Below are positions 12,754 to 23,352 of a stretch of 64,000 nucleotides of DNA, one piece after another; positions within the stretch are counted from its first letter, which is position 1, and each line of letters starts with the position of its first letter. The stretch spans positions 7,541,186 to 7,605,185 of the forward strand of contig CM057153.1 in the NCBI GenBank assembly GCA_029962745.1, in the 5' to 3' direction. The stretch is from Echinometra lucunter (taxonomy: Eukaryota; Echinodermata; Echinoidea; Camarodonta; Echinometridae). The position numbers were made by a program, and so were the translations under genes. Below the pieces are notes generated by a model. It was not told where the DNA came from and searched no databases. It saw only the letters and a program-made list of their open reading frames with translations.

Positions 12754-12909
12754 TCACGAGGGCCAGCGTCCAACGAGTTTGCTCAGCACTTGGCGGGGAC
12801 AAGTCTTTGCACAAGATACAACTCCGAACCGGTCACGTTTCTCATACGCCTGCAGTATGTACTCAGCACACACAGGGCCAAAGCCCGACAGAATACACAG
12901 AGGGCTGCA
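12754..12909 (-). CDS. protein-like minus-strand ORF in a CpG-rich island
   Basis: A minus frame of about 50 codons ends at TGA (12754-12756). It reads like protein (for example QAYEKRDRFGVVSCAKT) and lies in a patch clearly richer in CG than the flanks. The acceptor-like strings GTCACTGCAG and CATACTGCAG precede it, giving phase 2 or phase 0 entry, neither matching the phase-1 chain of the main candidate gene. It could be an exon of an alternative transcript, an exon of a second gene, or a chance frame; plus-strand frames here are also open for 70 codons, which lowers confidence. Family unknown. Confidence 0.22.
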   Translation of the reverse strand, partial: CSPLCILSGFGPVCAEYILQAYEKRDRFGVVSCAKTCPRQVLSKLVGRWPS

Positions 12910-14122
12910 GTGACTACACAACAGCCAACGCCAAGTGCTACCAGTGGGACTGAGTGCTGAATGTCGGGAGGGGGGGGGGGGGGTTATCCTCAAGCATTTT
13001 GCCAGAAGTATTTTGGAACCTATTACGACACTCTAAAGCTACACCTCTTGGAGGAGCTTTCAAGAGGTGTGGTAGCATGCTGGAAGTGGATGATGAAAGC
13101 GGCTGCGGAAATTCCTCAACTAAGCATCTCTTTCACATACCAATGAAGAAAAAGACCACTGTCCATTTGTAGTTGCCCAATCTCCCAGAGTCCATCTTCC
13201 TTTTAAATTTTGTATCAAGCACGAGGGAAGATTTTTCAATCACTATTATTACTCTGTTGTGAAGACATAAGGAAAGCAATCCAAGTTTTAAAAAAGAAAA
13301 ATACAGATTTTTTCCCTTTTTTAAAAATCAGGTCATGCATACCCTTGCACAGTTTGAATAAGGTTAATTTCATGTTTTGACAGCAGGAAGTCAGTCAGGA
13401 ATTGAAAAAAAAATCATCTTTACAAAGCTTTAAGGTTAACTTTACTCAAACAAGATATAGAAAATGCATATTTTTTTCTATATTCTTCCAACATTTCCCA
13501 TCATTTGTGTGAAACCCATCTATTTTCCATCCTGTAATCAAATATTTATAGTGTTTGTGACAATGACTTCACTATGGCAGAAATGATCTCTGGATATGAC
13601 GCCTCATTTCACGTAGCCTTGATAACAATGAGACAATCAATTAACGGTAGTACCATTGGAGAACAAAAGAATATCCTTCAGTTCCTGTTCAATGTGCATT
13701 TTCAAAGTGTTCCTATAACATTTCCTCTCTCTAACAACACCAATCTAACTAATTTCAACAGACAGAGAAAGTGTACAATAATCCTGATCAATATTGATGC
13801 ACAACTTACCCTGTTGAAAGAGAGAGATTAATACCTACAAAAGGAGGACGATATGTATGCCTTACACACCTATCTGGGAAAAAGTACATTCAACTCCCAG
13901 CAGAACCATTGGAATAATTAATGCCAACATGATGATACAATTCCATTTATCTTTTTGCAACTCTAATTTTGTGTTACCCTTTCAGAATCTACTTCATTCC
14001 AATTTAAATTCTGCTGGCTGTGGAACACACAAAGCATGTTTTGAATATTTAATCACCCACAGAATATGTGGTGATGGCAGGGTACGGAAAGTGGCTGGTC
14101 CATCGCATTGCCTTGCACGTAC
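12910..14122. other. non-coding DNA, poly-G run
   Basis: A G run lies at about 12967-12983. 13020-13140 is GC-richer with short frames on both strands. No supported gene. Confidence 0.4.
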
Positions 14123-14221
14123 CTCTACGTAATTCCCCTCGAAAGCAAAATCGAATGGATCTTTTACTACCAATTCCAGCATGCACCGTCTCCAATAAGA
14201 TGAATATTTCACACATCCACA
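14123..14221 (-). CDS. weak candidate 99-bp exon
   Basis: On the minus strand GGATTTGCAG (acceptor) and GAG/GTACGT (good donor) bracket exactly 99 nt. Two frames are open: phase 0 (containing LELVVKDPFDFAFEGNYVE) and phase 1 (containing GIGSKRSIRFCFRGELRR). Because 99 is divisible by three, the segment could be included or skipped without changing frame. Two plausible frames show how little composition alone proves. Family unknown. Confidence 0.2.
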
Positions 14222-14451
14222 CTGCAAATCCAGACAAATTTTAACAAGAGCTACTCAGTAGAGATATTGTTTAAGCTAACATTATTGTATTATACTGATA
14301 ATTTTAAACAACACAATAGAAATAGGTAACTATTAACATTACATGTGATCTATGAATTTATATTGCATGGGGTAGGTGTGACATTTTTCTTTAAGTGTTT
14401 TAAGGAGGTGAGAAAAAAGGTAATGTCTTTTCCTCCCCTCCCCCCCTCCCC

Positions 14452-14489
<38 letters not shown>

Positions 14490-14540
14490 ACACACACACA
14501 CACACACACACTACATCCCATCTAAAACTCATACACATCT
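14222..14540. repeat. compound (CT)n(CA)n microsatellite and flank
   Basis: A pure CT run passes into CA runs at about 14452-14512. Long ORFs translated from it are simple-sequence artefacts. Confidence 0.8.
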
Positions 14541-14990
14541 TGGAAGGAAGAGCTCTGAAAAAAAGGAGGAAAGAGAGAGAGAGAGAGAGAGAGATGAAGT
14601 GCCCCACCCCTCTTCCTACTTTCCTCACTCCAGCTACATCCCTGCTCAAGCTAATATACCCTTGGAATAATATGGAGAAGGGATGAAAGGAGAGGGAGAG
14701 GAGGGGAGTGGAGGTAAAGTTAACCCATCCCTTCCTCATTCCCCCAACCAAAGGGCAGAGATATAAAATAGGGAGTGATAGAAAAGAGAGAGAAAGAGAG
14801 AGAGAGAGAGAGGTAAAGGGGGGTAAAGTTCCCCTTCCCCCTCCCTCCAGCTACCTCCAGACTCCAGCTAATATACCCCTTGGAATGATATGGGAGAGGT
14901 ATGAAAGAAGTGGCCAGGTGGCCGTATTCATATCACTTCAGATATCAAATCCCCCTCCTCCGATTACAATAGCGGGAGGGAGGGAGAGGA
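14541..14990. repeat. tandem duplication, about 218-bp unit, with GA runs
   Basis: AGCTAATATACCC followed by TTGGAAT(A/G)ATATGG occurs near 14649 and again near 14867. Each is preceded by a GA dinucleotide run (14571-14594 and 14784-14812) and a C-rich stretch with CCAGCTAC. The two units are diverged, so the duplication is not very recent. Confidence 0.65.
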
Positions 14991-15340
14991 CGTAAAGCAA
15001 AACATTGCAATAAGAACAAACATCATATGACAGTACCCTGATCGGTTATGACACATGAAAACTGGTAGAATGTAAACACAACGAGTACTTCATTCCATTA
15101 CCCCCTTATATAAATGCAATGTAATTCTAGTCATCATTTGAAATGTACCTTTGATTCTACAAATTGCAGCATTTTATAAATGAGTGAAAGAATACAGTCT
15201 CCCAGATAAAGATTGTTAAATTTGATTTGTCTGAGATTTTTCTGTAATTGTTTTATATCCTGTTCATATTTTTCTTTTTCCTTTTTTTTTTTTCCTTTTT
15301 CTTAATACAGCACAATTCATGCTGATGCTGTTATATATTT
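14991..15340. other. non-coding DNA
   Basis: Unique-looking AT-rich sequence with T-rich runs near 15260-15300; no gene seen. Confidence 0.45.
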
Positions 15341-15389
15341 CTCTCTGTCTTTCTCTGTCTGCTTCTCTCTTTCTCTCCATCTGTCCCTG

Positions 15390-15480
<91 letters not shown>
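15341..15480. repeat. long (CT)n microsatellite
   Basis: Imperfect CT-rich sequence leads into an uninterrupted CT run from about 15393 to 15479, the longest pure dinucleotide tract in the window. Such tracts can adopt triplex (H-DNA) structures and are length-polymorphic. The 87-codon frame through it is an artefact. Confidence 0.9.
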
Positions 15481-15482
<2 letters not shown>

Positions 15483-16610
15483 CTATGTCAATCTCCGCCT
15501 TCTTTCTTTTCATGGAGGATGTCATTATGGTGACAAACCATCAGGGAGTTTTAATTCAGATGTGAAGGAACATATTCCATAAATAAAAAGAGATGGTTGT
15601 AACAGTATCTGCTCAAACAGAATTAACAAAGAGGTTTCAAAATGACCATTAAGGAGACTTTCACAAGAAGCTCCTGTTCATGACTAAAGGAATATACATC
15701 ATGTTTCTTCTTCACTGAGTGTCTCCATATTTACTATTACAAAAATAATACAATAGCGCTGAAATTTACCAAGCGCTTGATATCAATGTCAAAATGCTCT
15801 TGTCAAAAATGCATTTAACAGGTTTCATTCTCATTTCTCGATTTCCATTTCATTAAATTGGGAGCTTGAAAAACAAGGTGTAACATGATTTAGGCAAGAG
15901 TACCTCCTGCCACCGATAATGGAGAAAAGTCAAACCAATTCATGTCATGGAGGTGCCTCATGTTACACGCTTTCATAGCTGTTTTCTCTTCTGTTTTACT
16001 CTCTTCTTTGAATTCTGTTTCCCAATGCACATGTAAAGGAGGACCTTAAAGTAATGAAGTGCGCGGCGTACGCAATCTAAATTTGCCAGTCCCCTTGCTT
16101 ACTTAAGTAATATACCGTTCCGCAAACAGTGTGACACAAATCTGAACTCCCCTCCTCCGATTGCTTTTCATTTCATATGACATCACAGTCTGAAAACAGC
16201 AACTTCTTTTCTCTTCACTGATGTGTAAAGCAAACTCAATGTAAGACACATCCTCCATTCCTCACACCTTTGCGCTGAATATTACCGCTATCGACAATCC
16301 AACTCATTCAAGGATTTTTTTTTTTCTTCAGATGATAAGGGAACTGAAAGGAGGGAAAGCGCCATGAGAATGTAATGAGAAGAGTGGCATCGCATGGTGC
16401 AAACTCTCAAAAACAAACTCTCTTGTTTGGCCAAAATGCTCTTCTCAAAACATCTGGGCATGACTGCAAATAGGAATCGCTTCAACAGAGGCTTGAAACT
16501 AAATGAATTACCAAGCACTGTAAACAAAACAGATATATGTGGAGAACAAAGAGCCGTGTCTTTCAAAAACAGAAACAGAGATATTCTGCAGGCACCAGTA
16601 TGTAGTCATT
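15481..16610. other. non-coding DNA
   Basis: No supported gene. Overlapping frames of 75-92 codons on both strands at 16288-16770 have no recognisable domain or splice context. Part of this segment abuts the tandem locus duplication starting at 16611. Confidence 0.45.
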
Positions 16611-16835
16611 TGCTCCATGAAGTGGAAAGAGAAATTTCACCATGAACCTAGGTGTCTTATTGCCTTGCACTTCATTTTGTTTGAAACATCATTCCATGCA
16701 AGAATTTTCTTCCATAAAATGACTAAAAATATGTGCTCAATAAACCATACCTGCAACATTCAATGATAGCATAGGCAGATGACTATTTTATCCGACTTAG
16801 CAATCAAAGATCTTATTTTCCACTATTTCACACCT

Positions 16836-17336
16836 TTAAAGGCATTGGCTAACTCTGTGAGTCGCTGATTTAAAAAATTCTCAAACTAAGATGAAACATG
16901 TGTATGAGTACTTGTATTTGTACTCAAAAACCCTGAAACCAACCATAATTTGGAATGAAAAAGTGTAAGTTAGACGCAAACGGCGATTTTATTATCCTTC
17001 GTCTCACGAGACAATCACTAAGAGGACCACTTTGCTTGAATTCGAAAATGCCGTTATGTGCCTCCCGCCGCGTGATACGCCAATACACACAGTACGGTAA
17101 GTTGAGTCATACACGCATGCGCACTCCTTATGTCTATTCTGTGCAACCGAACCTCGTATATTTCTCAAACATTGGTTCATATTTTTTATATTTAAAATTA
17201 CTTCCTGTGGATATTATACTTTGAAACTTTCAGACTGGTATTTTTACACTATAACCCTTATGTTTATCCCATTTTCAAGTAACAAAACAAGATTTTTTTA
17301 AAGTCATAGCAATGCAATGTTAACCAATGCCTTTAA
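16836..17336 (+). mobile_element. TTAA-family MITE, copy A
   Basis: The element spans 16840-17332 with TTAA duplicated on each side (16836-16839 and 17333-17336). Ends are inverted: AGGCATTGGCTAAC at the left, GTTAACCAATGCCT at the right. It has no transposase. TTAA target choice is characteristic of piggyBac-type transposases, although known piggyBac ends usually begin CCC, so the superfamily assignment is an inference. Related copies are at 21747-22243 and 46161-46655. A core near 17112-17125 reads CACGCATGCGCA, one mismatch from the NRF-1 consensus. The empty site at 17871 confirms the insertion boundaries. Confidence 0.88.
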
Positions 17337-17385
17337 GTATTCAAGGTTTCTTTCTTCAATGATTACAAAATGTTCAGGTCTTTTG

Positions 17386-17598
17386 CTCCTTATGTCTATT
17401 CTGTGCAACCGAACCTCGTATATTTCTCAAACATTGGTTCATATTTTTTATATTTAAAATTACTTCCTGTGGATATTATACTTTGAAACTTTCAGACTGG
17501 TATTTTTACACTATAACCCTTATGTTTATCCCATTTTCAAGTAACAAAACAAGATTTTTTTAAAATCATAGCAATGCAATGTTAACCAATGCCTTTAA
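17386..17598 (+). mobile_element. TTAA-family MITE, right-half duplicate
   Basis: Repeats the right half of copy A almost exactly (one clear difference, AAAGTCATAG versus AAAATCATAG) and again runs into the right flank. It begins in mid-element at CTCCTTATG with no TTAA to its left, so it arose by duplication of the locus and not by a separate insertion. Confidence 0.85.
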
Positions 17599-17920
17599 GT
17601 ATTCAAGGTTTCTTTCTTCAATGATTACAAAATGTTCAGGTCTTTTGCTCCATGAAGTGGAAAGAGAAATTTCACCATGAACCTAGGTGTCTTATTGCCT
17701 TGCACTTCATTTTGTTTGAAACATCATTCCATGCAAGAATTTTCTTCCATAAAATGACTAAAAATATGTGCTCAATAAACCATACCTGCAACATTCAATG
17801 ACAGCAAAGGCAGATGACTATTTTATCCGACTTAGCAATCAAAGATCTTATTTTCCACTATTTCACACCTTTAAGTATTCAAGGTTTCTTTCTTCAATGA
17901 TTACAAAATGCTCAGGTCTG

Positions 17921-18130
17921 ATAGTTTAGTGGTTGAGCAGAGATCTCAGAAAAGGAGGTTCTGGGTTTGCAGGCAATTGGATATACTTGTGCCCAATTTA
18001 GTAAGGCATTAATCCTGATTACCAGTCCCTTGAAAAGGATTTAAATCTGTAGCCCTGCTGATATGTTTACTAAAGTGCATATACACTTACTTTCTTAGCA
18101 GTGAGGAAAATGAACCACCACCATTAATCA
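17921..18130 (+). repeat. possible tRNA-derived SINE head
   Basis: TCTGATAGTTTAGTGGTTGA followed about 30 nt later by GGTTCTGGGTTTGC resembles the A-box and B-box arrangement of tRNA-derived SINEs, but the B box is poor (expected GGTTCGANTCC). No clear tail or target duplication was found. Treat as a weak suggestion. Confidence 0.22.
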
Positions 18131-19353
18131 AAATCTCACAAATCATTCCCATTCATAAAATTCAAGCTACCAGTATCCCTAATATACTTAATAAAAATCA
18201 TATCAATAACAAATAATATTTGTTGTAAGCCACAGAAATCATACCATATGATTGCCTACGAACTAATTTATAATTCTGGTAGATCTGTGACTATTGTTAT
18301 TCATTTTAAAAAGTTTTTTGAAACAGGGACCAGATCTGTAACCACGATATGAAACCGAGATGTAACAGACGATGACCAACTTCCTAATACTTGGCACTTC
18401 AGTGAATAAAAGTAATTGGTAGACAAGGGCTTAACATCAATGTTTGCTTTCATACCCTGGTTCCACCAAGCGAGGGGGACAACTTGAACTACTCACTCTA
18501 TGACATTTTGGCGTACGTCTCCATAGATCAATCCTGTTGAGCGGTGACACGTGAACAAACGTTGAATGGCAACCGCAGCGAATGTCGTGCCTTACATTCA
18601 CAGCCCCCGTCACAGTCCCACTAACTGCTTTACCTGTCGGCTAACATCGGCTGCCCATTCTTCGGCAGTGCATTCTGATTGTCAGTGCTAATTGCATGCA
18701 CATGCTTATGCAGCAAATACATTGGTATCATTGACAGAGCAAAATTTTGTATACAAGAAAGTTATCTTTTCCGGAGATACATGTAAATGTACATTGTAAC
18801 TTGCATTTACAGTGAATTCATACATGGTATTGTGCTGTCAAAAGTTTCAATAAGTGTTTTTAAAGCCTACAAATATAAAAATTCTCTGATGGAATTTACT
18901 AAACATGTCGGTTACTTAATTCTTCATTCAAAATGACGACCGTAAATAAAATACTTCTAATTCTTTATAATACTGATCGAATCAATCCAATTCAGTCATA
19001 CAATTCTAAATTTGAATACTGCATCAAGTTTGAGACATTTCAAAGAATGATTTATTTTTCTAAAGGACATACTGCTATGCATTCAGAACCTGAGCTGTGG
19101 ATGCCACCTCAGCACCTTTCACACTCCCAAAAACTTTTTGCACTTTCGCGCTTGCATCTTTCTATGGCCTGTGCATAAATCTTCATGGAAAGCATGTCAG
19201 TCAATGCTACTTTTATTTCACAATTATTTCCTTTCCATATTGTTTTGATCAATGTGAAATATGAAGCTTGCTGCTCAGGGTTTATTCACCCCACATAACA
19301 GTGAAGATCTTTGTTACCCCCAAAATACTGCTAAAATAACAGCAGTACCAAAC
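18131..19353. other. non-coding DNA with a CpG-richer patch
   Basis: 18470-18660 is clearly richer in CG than its surroundings and has a minus-strand donor-like GACAG/GTAAAG near 18635. It could hold a promoter or non-coding first exon. No coding frame is convincing. The remainder is AT-rich. Confidence 0.35.
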
Positions 19354-19557
19354 TTAGCGAATGATCATCATTGACTTGATATGAAAACCAATTTGAGCCT
19401 TTCCATTGAGTGAAAGATATTTAATCAATTCAGAATGTGACAATTGGCTTGACACTTGAACCCCTGGGCTTGAAAATGGCACATCAACAAAGCACTGTAT
19501 TCTTAGCCTTGACTCTGCAAAGTAAATCAAGGCCTCGCCCTGAACGACTACAGACAC
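19354..19557 (-). CDS. weak protein-like minus-strand ORF
   Basis: An open minus frame of about 65 codons contains VDVPFSSPGVQVSSQLSHSE. It has no ATG at its 5' end and would have to be an internal exon. No good acceptor-donor pair was found. Family unknown, possibly chance. Confidence 0.15.
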   Translation of the reverse strand: MSVVVQGEALIYFAESRLRIQCFVDVPFSSPGVQVSSQLSHSELIKYLSLNGKAQIGFHIKSMMIIR

Positions 19558-19865
19558 CGACTGGCCAGTGTTGATAGCTGTGTTTCCTTATTCCTGTAAC
19601 ATAATTGTGGTCACACCGTGGAGACAGGTCCATTTATTAAAATATCATTTTAATATAAAATTTGAAAAAATATTGTAACATATGCTACTTACTGTCAATA
19701 AAAGGTTATGTTTGTTGGAAAAAGGTGATGTTTATAGTGACAGACATTTATAGAAGTACAAAGGAGGGCAAAATCCTAAAATTATTCCTCTCTCCCATAC
19801 TTTTTTCTTCCCCTCTCTCTTTCTATCTATCTTGCAGTCACTACCCCCTCTTCCACCAGTCCATG

Positions 19866-19905
<40 letters not shown>

Positions 19906-20554
19906 CATAAATGTTCCTATATGGAAAAGGAGAGCTGTTTGGCAGTAAACTTGAATTCAAATTCATGTGTACTCTCCTTTGCAAAAGCATAATTTCTACT
20001 GGAATCATAACCTCAAATAGATGCAAAGTACTTAAGGCATTAGGTTTAGAATCTGGAGTGACAGAACAATATTTCTCTTTACTGCAGAGCAATATCCATC
20101 TGTTCAACTGATAAAGATAGAGTGATCCTTAGGCAAACACAGAAAATTGAATTAACAGAATAGATTGAATCCATCGTAATAGATAAATGTATTAGGCAAA
20201 ATGGCGGACTTCGCCAAGAAAGGGAATAGAAAGAGGAGGGCGACTCCAAAATGTGTTGAATGCATACAGTCCAGACTCTGGCAGAAAGCTGCTTCCAGTA
20301 AACTGGTTTTCTTTGGTCCCACAAACTCTGAATACTGCATTGTACACAATTTGTGTAATCAATACAATCGGGGCATATACTGTACCCCTGAGCGGAGCGC
20401 CACAATAGTAATATGACCATGCCCTACTTGCCAGCCACCCCACTACAGTGTGAGCCCGATTTTCTGGGGCAAAATGGTCCATTTCGCGCGTTTCCATCTG
20501 TTTGACATCTCTATTGTGCCAGTCCGTCTCTTAAGACTTCCATAAATATATATC
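19558..20554. other. non-coding DNA with CT run
   Basis: C run and CT dinucleotides at about 19866-19903. 20190-20500 has overlapping open frames on both strands up to 113 codons with no domain or splice support. Confidence 0.4.
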
Positions 20555-20683
20555 TCAGAGTTTTCCAGGAGAGAGCCGAGGTCCGTAGTTACTTGAACTG
20601 GGCTGTATTGTGTTGTCCCGCTGGAGGCTCCAAGCAAAATTTTCTGATCTGGTAGTCGCGTTCAGGATTTCCTGCAGAGCCAT
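20555..20683 (-). CDS. candidate alternative first exon with ATG
   Basis: On the minus strand an ATG at 20683 (GTAATGG: G at -3 and +4) opens 42 codons containing ILNATTRSENFAWSLQRDN, ending in TGA at 20555-20557. A donor-like AA/GTAACT inside (exon end 20593) would cut it in phase 1, the same phase in which the 54375-54606 exon ends. It could therefore be an alternative N-terminus spliced to the candidate exon at 11.6 kb. The region is GC-richer than average. Family unknown. Confidence 0.28.
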   Translation of the reverse strand: MALQEILNATTRSENFAWSLQRDNTIQPSSSNYGPRLSPGKL

Positions 20684-21746
20684 TACAAAACTAACAATGA
20701 ATTTGAATATGAAAAGTACAACCATGGTCATAACACCATCACAATTGGTAGTCTACACCAGCAGTCCTTTCGTGACCATGGCAAAACCTCGGCATATCAA
20801 ACTGAACACAGCTACCTACAGTAGTTAATACAAGTACGTTTGCACACTTGTGAGATATAGATCAATTTCAATCATGGTCCTTTTTTTTTTCATTGTTTAT
20901 CTTGATAAAATTATTTCAGGAGAGTTAACTTTTAAATCTGAAACTGTTGCTTGTCTTTTGCTACCTTTTCATTGAAATTTTTAATCCAATATATCTGGTC
21001 ACTTCATAACTAATGAAGATGGTCAGGAAAATACAGGATGAACCAAATGGTCTAGATTTCTTTTTTTTGTTGTTGTTTTGTTTTTTTTTTTGTTTTTTTT
21101 TTTTTGGGGGGGGGTTTGTGTTTATCCATAATTGTGAATTCAGATATGTGCAGATAAGGCCTAAGTAGAAAAACAATTTTGGAAGACAATTTCATATTAT
21201 ACCTACATTTGTATGTTAACTCTCCAAGCAAATATCAGGTCAGCATGCCGTATTTCTAGACACTTAATATGATTGCAGGTTACCAACAAACCATTAGGCT
21301 CTCCGAGGGGGAGAAAACAAAGAAATGTAAGGATAGCCATTTTAATCCCTTTCTTTGATATATACCACAGCTCCTCCTGCCGTTTAACGTGATTAATCGA
21401 AACGTAGAGCCTGAACTTTTTAACAATTGATTAAATCACACAAATGAAATTCATCCATTTAAGATCCAAACCGCATGGGGCAGTCATCAGTGCTTAATTA
21501 TTGTGAAAAGGGAGAGTAATTGGGGCTGGCTAGAGCGCTCTATTGTTGGAGCTCCAGTTTAAACGTATGCAGGTTGGGAAACCCCTTCCATAGCAAGCCA
21601 CAAGAAATTAAGACATTAAAGCATCTCCACTACTTCTTCAATTGGTATATTCAAAAGAGAAGATACAATTGATGAGCATCTTCTTTGATCTTCTCTGTAA
21701 GTCACAACTGAACTAAGCCACAATAAAAACAAGGTATTAAAGTATC
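20684..21746. other. non-coding DNA with T/G-rich run
   Basis: Poly-T interrupted by G at about 21060-21114, ending in a G run. No gene. Confidence 0.5.
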
Positions 21747-22243
21747 TTAAAGGCATTGGCTAACTTTGTGAGCAGCTGATTTAAAAAATTCTCAAACTAA
21801 GATGAAACATGTGCATGAGTACTTGTATTTGTACTCAAAAACCATGAAACCAACCATAATTGGGAATGAAAAGCTGTAAGTTAGACACAAACCGCAATTT
21901 TATTAGCTTCCGTCTCGAGAGACAATGAACTAAGAGGACTGTTTGCACGAATTAAAAAATACCGTTACCTGCCTTCCGCCGCGTGATACGTCAATACACA
22001 CAGTGCGGTCCGTCGAGTCATGCGCGCATGCGCACTCCTTACGTTAGGTCTGTGCAACCGACCCTCGTATATTTTTCAAACATTGGTTCACATTTCTAGT
22101 ATTCAAAAATACTTCCCTTGGATATTATACTCTGAAACTTTCAGACTGGTATTTTTACACTATAACCCTAATGCTTATCCCATTTTCAAGTAACAATATG
22201 AGATTTTTTTAAAAATCATAACAATGTTAACCAATGTCTTTAA
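21747..22243 (+). mobile_element. TTAA-family MITE, copy B
   Basis: Same family and orientation as copy A: TTAA at 21747-21750, left end AGGCATTGGCTAAC, right end GTTAACCAATGTCT, TTAA at 22240-22243. Diverged from copy A by scattered substitutions, so an independent and probably older insertion. The core reads CGCGCATGCGCA at 22023-22034, a full match to the NRF-1 consensus YGCGCAYGCGCR. Confidence 0.85.
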
Positions 22244-22606
22244 GGCTGAGGGCAAGTGAGATGAAAGAGAAGAGCAGAGAAATCATTGGGGGGGGGGTAT
22301 AGGGAGGGGTAAGGAATACACACCATAAATACTCACTGTTGATGGGAAAAATTGGAAAAAAGTTTACATCCCCGAAAATTACAATTCATGTATTCACTGG
22401 TAAAATAATGTAATAAAGTAATATGTTTTATTTGTTGCTTCTATGTATTTAGTTACACTTTCCTTCTTAATTTCAATTTTAATTGTTATCAATATTACAT
22501 GTTCTATCTTTACAACATTGTAAATATGACAATATTAATCTTCGGACTTTGTCATGTATCTTTTTTGCAAATAAACTTTAACTGAATTGAAATGAATTGA
22601 ATTGAA
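22244..22606 (+). mobile_element. 5'-truncated LINE 3' end (CR1/L2 type)
   Basis: AT-rich sequence ends in AATAAACTTTAACTGAATTG followed by repeats of AATTGAATTGAATG (to about 22606). The intact LINE tail at about 31970-31995 has the same organisation (AATAAACTTGAATTGAATTG). CR1/L2-group elements typically end in short microsatellites and are heavily 5'-truncated. The left boundary is approximate. Confidence 0.5.
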
Positions 22607-23261
22607 TGTATTCTTTTCTATTAAAACATAATTGAAATGAGTTTTTTTTATAGTTTGATGTTAACCCAGTATATGTACAATATAAATCCATCATGTCAGC
22701 ATATGTCAGGGGAAGCAAAATGATTTGCTAACAAAATGGTACAACATAGTAAACAATGAATTCTAATTAATTCATAACCTTGACATCACATAAATCTTCC
22801 CGTATAAAATTCAGGTATATCAGCTCCATAATGTATACAATATGAACGATTCGAAATGATTCAAAGCCAACAGCCATGTGAAACGAAATTCTGAAGGTAA
22901 TCTAATAAACAACCTTTTGATGGTCATATCGATGGTTCACGTCAGGCTGCAAAATTATAGACCATGTGCTGGACTTTCACGCTGACCAATTTCAAATTGT
23001 ATCCACTGGTCAAGCTTTTAACTGCTCCATACTCACACCACAATCAAATGGGTTGGGTCAAGCCTCTGAGCGTATTGTGCAATGTCGCCAGCGGGATGAC
23101 CGCAACACACGCGCTGACCACTGACCAGTTGCTTTGCAAGTGTATTCTCCTCTCCATTGATTGTTGAATAGTGTGCCCACAGAGCGAAGCCTGATAAATG
23201 CTGATGCCATAATCTCTTTTCTTTGTGTAGGGACCCTTTAAGATTGGCCAACACCAATTAC
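22607..23261. other. non-coding DNA
   Basis: No supported gene. Short overlapping frames at 22960-23260 on both strands. Confidence 0.4.
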
Positions 23262-23352
23262 CTTTGTAAACAATATAAAAATTCTTACTTTCTGCATTAT
23301 TACCACCAATATCACACTCTGTAGAATTTTCTTGACCAGTGATGGCCCTCAT
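23262..23352 (-). CDS. candidate alternative first exon with ATG
   Basis: A minus-strand ATG (AAAATGA, A at -3) at 23352 begins a frame containing ITGQENSTECDIGGNNAESK. Two donor-like sites follow, AAA/GTAAGA (exon end 23289) and AAAG/GTAATT (exon end 23262). Both leave phase 1, matching the phase-1 entry of the 11.6-kb candidate exon. If neither is used the frame runs on to 102 codons. Family unknown; an open frame of this size can be accidental. Confidence 0.25.

Larger units (their letters stand above)
16611..17920. repeat. tandem locus duplication carrying filled and empty transposon sites
   Basis: The sequence starting TGCTCCATGAAGTGGAAAG occurs at 16611 and again at 17646, and the copies stay nearly identical for about 225 bp. 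In the first copy the flank CACCT-TTAA is followed by a roughly 490-bp element, then TTAA-GTATTCAAGG. In the second copy CACCT-TTAA-GTATTCAAGG is continuous at 17866-17884: the uninterrupted pre-insertion site. Between them, 17386-17645 repeats 17124-17385 (offset 262), that is, the right half of the element plus right flank. Either a local duplication joined a filled and an empty allele, or an assembler placed two haplotypes end to end. Confidence 0.9.

Noticed and set aside
15319..15582. 87-codon plus-strand ORF of Ser/Leu repeats
   Set aside because: It is the translation of the CT microsatellite.
16955..17224. 89-codon ORF with a near copy at 46303-46536, suggesting a conserved protein
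   Set aside because: Both lie inside copies of the same non-autonomous MITE; similarity is explained by the DNA family, and the frame is not kept in copy B.
20079..20497. Overlapping 101- and 113-codon minus-strand ORFs
   Set aside because: Open on both strands and in several frames without domain, splice or start support.
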